DNA of 37,728 nt from Flammula alnicola. Lineage: Eukaryota; Basidiomycota; Agaricomycetes; Agaricales; Strophariaceae. Each line of letters begins with the position of its first letter. Position 1 is the first letter of the stretch. The position numbers were made by a program, and so were the translations under genes. A model generated the notes under the pieces. It did no database searches. It saw only the letters and a program-made list of their open reading frames with translations, and was not told where the DNA came from. The stretch is taken from assembly GCA_015499995.1 (NCBI GenBank), contig JADNRV010000411.1:1-37728 (forward strand), in the 5' to 3' direction. This document shows, piece by piece, positions 24,777 through 33,435 of the stretch.

Positions 24777-25394
24777 CTAGTTAAATAAGGTGGAGATAAA
24801 TGCATCCCACTGGTCGGCACCCACAGACTCGGTTGTGAAGCGCACCTGAGGGATGGAATCCTATTGGTAGCTGCATATTTAGTAGACCCAATGACGATCT
24901 TCTTGAAGTACTTACAGTAGCCATACTTAGCCCACCAGTGCAGCTCACATGCTGTCATTGTCAAAGTCAAGGTGCGTTCTCGAGCTCGCACGTTGCTTCT
25001 CCAAATGCGTTGTCGACCATTTGAGGATTGCCGCGAGTCTGCAGTCGGGCCCAGGAGTGTGGGACCGAGGATTATCTGTAGTAGGCCGCCTTATGTGAGG
25101 AGTCCACTCGGGGCCTGATTCATCTTACTATATCTCCAGATAACCACCCGTTTATCTAGAGAAATGGATTTCGTAAAATTCGAGCTTGAGGAGAATCCCC
25201 AAGTGACTTAGGAGCGGGAAAGTCCAAATGCAACTCCAGCCTCGGTAGGAAACCTCAGAAAAACACAGTTTAGACTGGGGTCCTTGGAGTCCAGAAATCG
25301 GGTTAATGTGACCCTTGGTACGCGCACTTGACGGCATTTGCGCAGTCTGCCAAGTACACCCGTCAATAACACTTGTGGCACCCGTCTTGACCAT
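24777..25394 (-). CDS. Candidate spliced gene of unknown function (5' end unresolved)
   Basis: Five exons can be joined, all in phase 0: 25394-25254 (ending NPISGLQGPQSKLCFSE), 25155-25129 (INGWLSGDI, 27 bases), 25075-24992 (IILGPTLLGPTADSRQSS...), 24951-24916 (HVSCTGGLSMAT) and 24860-24777 (DSIPQVRFTTESVGADQWD..., stop TAG). Donors are GTTTCC, GTAAGA, GTGCGA and GTAAGT; acceptors are CTAG, ACAG, ACAG and ATAG. Upstream, 25543-25790 on the same strand holds more coding-like sequence (LPLDLLPVANVPPVFYYTAP, then SKLFGAFTVLVREMHRLLAP in another frame), which may be earlier exons. No convincing ATG was found for the longer model, and no family is recognised. The composition here leaves all three minus frames fairly free of stops, so this could be partly fortuitous. 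Confidence 0.3.
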
Positions 25395-25870
25395 GAGGCA
25401 TTATCTCCTGCACAAAAGCCGAGCTTTCGAGGAACGCGCTATAGTTTCGTGGAATGAGGAATATATATGGCGCCAGTAACCGATGCATCTCCCTGACAAG
25501 TACCGTAAAAGCCCCAAATAACTTGCTGTACATGTCAAAGACTCAAAAAAGCTGGCAACGTGGTGACCTGGGACAAGAAACGCGCGAATGACTCCACATG
25601 GACCCAAGTAGTTGACCGGAAAATTGGAAGTGATTCTCTGTTCTGGAATGTGCCGTTCTCGAGCGTGGGTGCGGTATAATAGAAAACCGGCGGAACATTT
25701 GCGACAGGCAGGAGATCGAGGGGCAAGTAGTAGATGAGGAGAGCCTACTGTTGGCCTGCTGAGGCCTGCCGCGAGGGTTGAGACAAAGATCCGTTTTAGG
25801 CAAATGTGCTGATGCCAGGGTTTGAGCGGGGTCTCAATCTCATTCCGCGCTCCCAACACCGAATTATTCT

Positions 25871-26406
25871 ATGGTACGTCGGTGAGAATTCGATAACAAC
25901 AGTTCGTGAGTTCCTCACACACGAATGAACCCTGCAGGCAGCCCAGCAGTCACAAGGGATCCAGACTCTCCTCGAGGCCGAAAAGGAAGCCGCAAAGATT
26001 GTGCAGCAGGCCCGCCAGTGTAAGCTCACTTTAGTTGCCGCAGTTGCGATTTTTGACGGTTGTTTCTTGCAGATCGCGTCCAGAAGCTCAAGGATGCACG
26101 CGCTGAGGCTACGAAGGAGATAGAGGAGTACAAGAAAGCAAAGGAGCAAGAGTTCAAGGCCTTTGAAGCCTCGGTGTGTTCTGCATCTCGGCCGGTGCAG
26201 TGCAATTGGCTAATCTGCAAGGCATACAGCATGCAGGTACAACATCAACGACTCAGGCTGCATTAGACAAGGATACGGATGCTAAGCTAAAGGAGATTGA
26301 AGTCATCTTCAAAACCAAGAAGAATGACGTGGTCGATACCCTCCTACAGAGAGCCACCCTCGTTCATCCTGAGCTCCATCGGAATCTTAAGAAACTCCAA
26401 GCTTGA
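25871..26406 (+). CDS. VMA10: V-type ATPase subunit G (Vma10)
   Basis: Subunit G forms, with subunit E, the peripheral stalks that join V1 to V0 in the vacuolar proton pump. Exons: 25871-25873 (ATG alone), 25938-26019, 26073-26173, 26230-26406. The product of 120 residues is the usual family length. The N-terminal signature AAQQSQGIQTLLEAEKEAAK is followed by IVQQARQYRVQKLKDARAEA and KEIEEYKKAKEQEFKAFE, a continuous charged helix typical of subunit G. The last exon ends LHRNLKKLQA at the stop. The initiator is inferred: conserved residues begin right after an acceptor at 25937, and the nearest upstream ATG followed by a good donor (ATG|GTACGT) is at 25871. An upstream non-coding exon is possible. 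Confidence 0.92.
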
Positions 26407-26802
26407 TATGATATATACAGACCTCTTCGTTGGCACATTTGCATTGGTTGTACACCACATGGACTAATAGTGGCCGCCTACAGTCTTCTTGTGACTTTTC
26501 AGCACTGAATTTACGATACGATACAAGGTGGATAATGACGCGGGCGCAATGAAGGATCATAAGAAGCCAACCAAGTACAAGATATAACAATTGCGTGCGA
26601 GAGAATAAGAGTGCAGAGCGACATAGTAAGAAAACAGATACAAAAAGATACGATGAAGTGAGGAGTGAATATGCGGGTTCGGTTGAATTGAGATGATCAT
26701 AGATATACAGAATGGAAAGCAAGAAAAGATTCAAGATATAAAGAGTTCAACTCCGAGCAAGAATGGGAAGAGGTAAACAAAGAAAAAAAATACCAGACGA
26801 TG
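26407..26802. other. Intergenic, convergent 3' ends
   Basis: It lies between the VMA10 stop and the stop of the zinc-cluster regulator. The sequence is purine-rich on the plus strand, with many AGAATAAGA- and GATACAA-like stretches, as expected for the minus-strand 3' UTR. No gene was seen. Confidence 0.5.
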
Positions 26803-29800
26803 CTATCGCGACTCGTTTGCGAGCCATTGCAAGCCCACTGGCATGGCAAGTGTTGTCGGAGGCCGCAACCCTGCCGCGTCTGGATGGGGGACGCCAGGAT
26901 GCTGAGAAGTTGCCAGCAACGTCAGATTCATAATGCTAGGGGATGTCATCCTCCTCGGCGATGCAAGTTGCGGCTGCTGCTGTGAAGCACTGTTCGACGT
27001 CTGCTTTTGTACGTCCACACTTCCAGCGTTCCTCGAAGCCGAACCCCACGAATCCAACAGGCCGCTTGCCTTGAGCGAAGGCAAAGACTGGTTCGTGTCC
27101 CCGAGAGACCCGAAATTTCTCTGCCCTGTCGTCCCACTTCCTCCAACGCCACTCGCCGCACCCCCTGTCACGCTCCCATTCCCATTCCCAGTGATCTTTC
27201 CATTGCTTGAGACGCCAGGCCCCAAATACCCGGCCTGCATCCCACCTTCTCCTCCGGTACCTCCAACTGAGTCTCCGCCGCCGGTCATCTGCGGCCACCG
27301 CGAATGCGTGTTGACCTGGTGATTCACCTCGCGGCCGCTGTACTTCCCTGGCACGTTCTGCTGCTGGTTCTGGGATAATGACGCCTCGCTTCCGTTCCCA
27401 CCATGTCCCATTGCCGAGCCGCCGATGGCACTGGACCCTGCGGCCGCGTTCATGCAAGTCTGCCCCGCCCGCGCGTCCCTACCGCCATGGTTAGCGTTGC
27501 TGCTAAGAGAGTTATCAGGGAGGCCGGTAGTAAGATGCTGGTTCATTCCCAAGGACCGATTAGAGGCATTAGTGCTATTGCTGCTGGCAGTTGTATTTGG
27601 CGGCCGGCCGATAGAATAGGACATGGGTGGCGAATGACTGGGAGATCTTTTCATGATGGCATTACCGTTATTGCTGTTGCCGTACGGAGCCACGTCAGGA
27701 GCATGTTGATGAGGTGGTCGGGAGTTATTTGAGTTGTTAAGGTTTAGATTAAAAGCATCCTGAGGTCCAGGGTTGCGGATGTCGGACAGTCGTCGATGTG
27801 GGAGCTGGTGCTGATGTTGGGTGTGATATGGATTGCCATGAGGCATATTGTGCGGCTGCTGTTGTTGGAGCTGCTGAGATTGTTGGACCTGCGAATGGGA
27901 ATGTGTAGGATACTGGTGTTGTTGCGGAGGTGAGGGCTGGGAGCCGAAATCCCGGACCAGTTCGAAGATGTCAGTGCCAAAGGCCTCCTCGTAATCCGAC
28001 GCCCATTTGTGGGTTTGAGGGTCGTCCCTTTTGCAATATTTGACGAGAGACTGCAACATGGTCATACCATAACGTCAGTGTTCGTTCAGTGGGACGCGAG
28101 GAGTAAAAGAAGGTCTTGGACCATGATTACGCACCCAAAGTGCTGCGCCCACTAACGGCAGCGATAAGTAAACATGAGAGAAAAATTAAAAGATAGGAAT
28201 AAGTAAACGCCGAATGGAAAAGGCGCAAGAAAAGGGTAAGAGAGCAAAAGAACTGAGACGCACTGACGAAACTGTTCTTCGCACGATCGCCCAACATTTG
28301 CAAGATCAATTCGATGCGTTCGACGGCCCATGTTCGTTCAGTCTTGGGTCCACGTTGCATGCGTTGTCGGGCCTGTGAACAAAGAGATATCCCATATAGG
28401 GTAACATGAGAAAATAAGAACGCCAAGGATAGTTTATGCAGGGAAACATAGGAAGGGGGAAATTGAGACGAAGGAAAGGGTAATCACAAGATTCAGACCT
28501 AGCGCGCACGACGCATGCCAGACGTGTATGCAGCACCAACACCACGCGCCCGCGTTGGAGCTCGTTTCGAACATTGATTGCTGAACTTGAAGACATTGTT
28601 CGGAAAAACGAAGGTGTTCTGGAAGTGTGCTTTCCCATTCCTACACGTTCGTAAGATCCATGTCAGCGCCACCAAGTTGAGCATGAGAAAATGATAATCT
28701 CAAGAGAAGAAGATGGGATACACGCACATCCATCCTCTGTTCAGCTTCCATCAGCGCCCCCGTGGAAAGAGCGATTCTTTCTGAATCTAAAATTAGCCGC
28801 GGCAAGTCTTCGTCAGGCGTTGGGACGTAATATCGCGAGGGGTTGGCTCACCATTAACATCATCAAGCGCACATTCCATTTTCGCATAAATGGAGATGAT
28901 GCGAATGAGGTGGCCAAATTCGGATGTATATTGGGTCCTAACCGCCGGAAGGTAAAGGTATTCTAAAATTAGAGTTATGTTAGTTGAACATGGAAGCGGG
29001 GTTAAAAAGTGACCAATAGAAAAGAGGTGTGCGAAGCAAGCGTGTAAAGATGTGGTGTGGGATGGGAAGGCACCAGATTAGAGTGGCAGTGAATCAGCAT
29101 ATGATCCTGGCACCAGTGGGACTAGAAGCGGGAAAAGAAGTAGGCATGCGGACAGTACTGGCATGGGATTTCATCCCATTACCGCGGTGCAATATGGGAT
29201 ATGAAAGGAAGAGAGAGAAAGACAATAGTGACCGGAATACATACCAGGCAGCGTGGAATGAACGCCGAGTTCAAAACTAGTTTCGTCCACAGGTAATCTT
29301 AGCCGCAACTCGTTGTCTGAGAACGTCGTGGGTTTTTTGAAGTAAATTGATGACATGACATCGAGGAGGTGAATGAGCCAAAAGATACGACGGATGGCTT
29401 CGCGTTCAATCGATTGTTGCACGAATTCTTGAGACGGGACTGGAGTGAGTGTCGGGTGTTCGGGACTGTGCACGCCGAGGCCCTCCACGACCTGTAGCGC
29501 AAGGTCTACTTCTTCCGATCAGCACAATTCAGGTGGGAAGGCAAGCAAGGAGATAATACCATGAAATCGGGAACTCCAACAGTTGGCGTCTTTCGTAAGT
29601 ATGTCGTGCATTTGAAGGATACAGAGTGCCTGAGCGGCTGCCAGGTCTGGTTCGACAACCAGACGTCCGGCACCATCGAACATCTGTGAGAGAGCTTCTT
29701 GAGCAAAGGGCCTCCCTGCAAAACGTGCGGGTGTGGTCCGAAGATGGGGTTGTTTCGACAGAGGAGCAGCAAGAGCGCAGACTGCCAGGAGAAGATGAGA

Positions 29801-30601
29801 TGGTACGCGATTGTGGCTCAATGACGAAGAAAAGGTAGGTTTGTGGATGACTATTCGAGCTGGATGGCAATGTGTGAAAAAAACTGTTGGATAAGGGCAA
29901 AATTAATAGCAATAAAATAGAGAGATAATATGGCAACTTGCGATTTGTTAGTTCGCGCGTGAGAGAAGGGTCAAGCTCGATGGCTATGGGACGGTCCATT
30001 GAAACGCCCGAGATAGGGCCGTCAATGATAAGCTCATCAACTGGCAAGGGGTTACCCCTCTCATTTCTAAAGCGCTTCCGAGTGTGTTTGTGATCATCGT
30101 CACTGTTGTCGCCCTGGAATTGTTGAGGAGGGGTTGGTGGGTTGGAGTAGATTCTAAACTGATTGGCTGAAGGAGCGCTAAACTGGGACGAGGGATAGGA
30201 ACGATTCTCCGATGTAGAGGAAGAAGGCTGTGGATCTTGTCTTTCTGGCTTGAAAGGTCGTGGTGCGGGTACGGGACGCCCTGAGGCATCTGTGTAGGTG
30301 CACTGCTTCGAAGCATAATAGCTGTGAATTTTTAGTGTATTTCTCGATGCAGATGGGTGGTCGGAGTTCACCAATTGCTACAGGGTGCTGTTTCGTGATA
30401 TGGTTGAGGCTTGGAGAAGCCGTGCAGATTTGTCGAAGACGTACCTGTGCCGTCGCAGCGTCGTTTACTCTTGTGGCAGGCATCGCATGCCTGGCGAGGA
30501 TGAGTCGTGGGCTGCATGCGAAGCCATATCTGGCTTACCTTTGCGAGACGCTTTCTCTTTGGGCCCTTCATGAAGGTGCTGGTGGAGTCCGAATTTTGCA
30601 T
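26803..30601 (-). CDS. Zn2Cys6 transcription factor with fungal-specific TF domain
   Basis: This is a nuclear DNA-binding regulator. ATG 30601 begins MQNSDSTSTFMKGPKRKRLA, a basic nuclear-targeting stretch. The zinc cluster ACDACHKSKRRCDGT / APCSNC / YYASKQCTY has six correctly spaced cysteines and is built from three exons: 30601-30445, 30387-30372 (16 bases) and 30321 onward. A Pro/Ser-rich linker ends NPLPVDELIIDGPISG. The middle is the fungal-specific TF (Fungal_trans) domain: FFTHCHPARIVIHKPTFSS, HLLLAVCALAAPLSKQP, AIRRIFWLIHLLDVMSSIYF, LPAVRTQYTSEFGHLIRIIS, AWCWCCIHVWHA, QMLGDRAKNSF. The last exon (about 28041-26803) starts SLVKYCKRDDPQTHKW and continues as a long Gln/Asn/Ser/Gly-rich tail, likely an activation region. 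About 10 exons; all splices checked keep frame. The target pathway is not deducible. Confidence 0.9.
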
Positions 30602-30883
30602 GAGGGGAATATAATGGTAGTGGTACAACTTCAAGAGACGTGAAGGCTGGTTGTCATTTTCTCAGCGTACTGCCGCCTTCCCTGACGGTATCGGTCCGCC
30701 GGCATTGGCTCGCTAATCCAGGGCTGCCAATAGATCCACGTGTTCGCTCATTCCCCACACCGCCGGCAATGTTTCACTCGATAATTCCGTATGCATAGAT
30801 TTCTTCACACACAGAACATGTCTCCGAGGAATGGTTTTTTATTGGTGCGACTACATATTAATACGATACTAATTACGAGTCGT

Positions 30884-31388
30884 TTAATCGAACAAGCCGA
30901 AGCCCATGTCGTCGTCGGATTCCTCCTGCATCGGATCGTTAGTGTAATCCGAAGAGTATAGCACAAACAGACACCAACCTTCTCTTCGGCCTTCTCTTCC
31001 TTCTTCTCCTCGGCGGCAGGGGCAGCAGCAGCACCACCAGCAGCGGGGGCAGCGGCGACGGCGCCTCCTCCTCCGGAGGGAACCTAACCAATGCCTTCAG
31101 GGCCGTTATAAAATTTAATTATGGATGAAATACTCACGGAAGCGAGCTTGGCTGAGCCCTCAGAGATGAGCTGCACAAGTCACCAGTCATCAGTACAGTC
31201 TTACTCTTGAGATTACACAACACTCGAACCTCAGCAGTGGATTTGCCCTCGAGCTCAGAGATGAGAGTTTTCAGGCGGTCCTCGTCAGTCTCGATGCCGA
31301 CAACGGCAAGGAGCTTCTTGACATCAGCGGCGGAGGGGTTGGCGTTTCCACCAGTCTGGAGCAGGAGGTACGCAGCAATGTTACGCAT
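30884..31388 (-). CDS. RPP2: 60S acidic ribosomal protein P2
   Basis: P2 pairs with P1 on the ribosomal stalk, which recruits GTPase translation factors. Four exons (31388-31230, 31170-31138, 31083-30979, 30925-30884) give 112 residues, typical for P2. The N-terminal dimerisation domain reads [20 protein letters not shown] and [20 protein letters not shown], with [12 protein letters not shown] crossing into exon 2. A Gly/Ala hinge ([20 protein letters not shown]) leads to a Lys/Glu run and the invariant acidic C-terminal tail [11 protein letters not shown]. The [10 protein letters not shown] start separates it from P1. It is divergently paired with the RPS15 gene. Confidence 0.97.
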
Positions 31389-31810
31389 CTAAGTCGAAGG
31401 GAAAACGTCGTGCATCGTCAATATCTTCATTCAGGGCGAGAAATCGAATACTGATTCCGCGTACTTTGAAGATTTGTTGTGTGTTGAAAGTTTATGAAAT
31501 CGGTAGCCACAAATCACTGTAAAAATGAAAAATCAGCGCCTCTCTTCATACTTTATACTCCATCGTGCACTCACATTTAATCCGCAAGGGAAGACCTGTG
31601 GTTTCTAGCCGAAAATATAGATTTTGACGGAGGTGTGTAGACGCTGAACGACAGAGTTCCGCGTTCCCGAGAGAGGTACTGTATAGTACCACGTGATGCA
31701 ACTTCAGCCACAATTGCCTAATTCCCACAATTGGTGAAGGATTCGCACTCCGCCAGCCCCCAATCCACAAGTCCATCCCATCCGACGCCGACAACCGCCA
31801 GCAACAACCA
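31389..31810. promoter_or_regulatory. Shared divergent promoter of RPP2 and RPS15
   Basis: The 422 bases between the two ribosomal-protein ATGs must drive both genes, suggesting coordinated control. It contains a palindromic CACGTG (31690-31695). The 31560-31600 stretch and the sequence before 31811 (ccgacaaccgccagcaacaacc) are CA-rich leader-like. No TATA box of classical form is placed clearly for either gene. Confidence 0.6.
31690..31695. promoter_or_regulatory. CACGTG E-box palindrome
   Basis: A perfect E-box lies within the divergent promoter of two ribosomal-protein genes, about 115 bases before the RPS15 ATG. Such sites bind bHLH factors of the Cbf1 type in fungi. Function here is inferred from position only. 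Confidence 0.45.
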
Positions 31811-32756
31811 TGGTGCGCTCATTTCCGTCGCTGGAGGCCATGTTGGAGAACAGAAGTGCTGATTATTATGTCTTCAGGCTGAAATCACCGATCCCCAGGT
31901 CGCCGCTGACCTCAAGAAGAAGCGTACCTTCCGTACATTTTCTTACCGTGGAGTCGAGCTCGACAAACTCCTCGATCTGAGCAATGAAGATGTGCGCTTT
32001 GCTTTTGATCACGTCAAAAAACTGATGGATTTACCATTTTTTCTACTAGTTCGTTGAAGTATGTGGATTATTACACTTAAATAACCGAATGCATAAATTG
32101 AACCTACGTCTCTCCACGCTAGCTCGTCCACGCCCGTGCCCGGCGTCGCTTCCAACGCGGTCTCAAGCGCCGCCCCATGGGTCTTATCAAAAAGCTCCGC
32201 AAGGCCAAGAAGGAGGCCCCTCCCAATGAGAAGCCCGCTGTTGTCAAGACACATCTCCGTGATATGATTATCGTCCCCGAGATGATTGGCAGTGTTATTG
32301 GTATCTACAATGGAAAGGTGTGTGTCATTTCCTATTATCTGAAGGGGATAGTCCGAGGTGGAATTGGGAAGGAATGGAGAGGGCAGGATATGGACGGTTT
32401 CTGAATGGGTTGTTGACGAATATTCCCCTCGAAACTAGGTGTTCAACTCTGTCGAAATCAAGCCTGAGATGACAGGCCACTACCTTGGCGAGTTCTCATG
32501 CTCTTACCGACCCGTCAAGCACGGTCGTCCAGGTGTAAGTCTACTTTCCCTGTCATTCAGTTCGCGTGTCCTGATGGTCTTCGATTTCTCCCTAGATCGG
32601 TGCCACCCACTGTAAGCATGCGATCTATTCATCGAAAGTTGTTAAACTTAATGTTCTCTTGTTTGCGATGCGCAGCTTCTCGATTGTGCGTATTTTGTGA
32701 TCCTGAATATGAATTGCCTCCACTGACTCGCGCTCAACAGCATCCCTCTCAAGTAA
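31811..32756 (+). CDS. RPS15: 40S ribosomal protein S15 (uS19), 8 coding exons
   Basis: uS19 sits at the head of the small subunit near the A site. The conserved protein fixes the gene structure: exons 31811-31813 (ATG only), 31878-31991, 32050-32058 (FVE, 9 bases), 32123-32317, 32439-32534, 32596-32611 (16 bases), 32676-32685 (10 bases) and 32741-32756. They join to 152 residues. Landmarks: [86 protein letters not shown] and the C-terminal SSRFIPLK. All residues expected of the family are present, so the tiny exons are real. It shares an upstream region with RPP2. Confidence 0.97.
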
Positions 32757-33435
32757 ACGGGTCTCTTCCTCTCTGGTTCACTTGTTTGCTTGTATCTCTA
32801 CGCACAAAATCATCACATGCGACATATGCGTATGCACGTCTTATGAGTTTTTATTCATGTCCTTGGAAATTGCAACACGTTGTGAAGTGTGATGAAGATT
32901 TATTGCTTATTAGCAACTACCCTAAGCCTCCTACTGGACATCACAATTTACTTTCTTCCAATTATGAGTTTTCAACATTCTATTGTTTGCCCACTAATGT
33001 CGACGACGCACAATACCGCAGAAACTCTCTTTGTTGCGGTCAGGATAGCGGCGATCCGAAGCTCGATGTACCCTTCATCACCTTCATAGATATCGAGATT
33101 CGATATCGTTGTACTCGTAAAGTGCCAGTCTTGTTAGGAATATCCGTCCCTCGTGAGACGCAATTCATAGAACACTAAGGTTGCTCCTTACACTCAACCC
33201 TTCCGTCGAATGGTGAACAACTCGTACACCGTCTACATACCTTCCACCTTACTTTCCTGGTCCAAGAGAAGCTGAGCCCCGTTTTGTTGGTATCTCTCCT
33301 CATCTATCATGCGGATCAGTCGGACAGCCCCTTTCTCACAGATAAGATATGCGCCATACGATACCAACTACAGCAGGGATCTTGTCATTTAAAAACCGGA
33401 GGTGCTAATTTTCCCTTCTTCACACCGCCACCATC
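32757..33435. other. Intergenic between RPS15 and the peptidase gene
   Basis: No gene is supported. It should contain the RPS15 3' UTR and the promoter and leader of the peptidase gene; cttcacaccgccaccatcatg immediately precedes its start, giving a favourable ATG context. An open plus frame through 32498-33178 is a by-product of the short exons and has no domain. Confidence 0.5.

Noticed and set aside
25401..25859. 152-codon minus-strand frame read as one exon
   Set aside because: All three minus frames are unusually free of stops here, so length alone is not evidence; another frame looks more protein-like.
25859..25871. Head-to-head start codons 11 bases apart between VMA10 and a minus-strand gene
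   Set aside because: The minus-strand frame at 25859 opens with GTG, not ATG, so there is no real start there.
32498..33178. 226-codon plus-strand frame after RPS15
   Set aside because: It is the wrong frame through the tiny RPS15 exons and continues into non-coding sequence without any domain.
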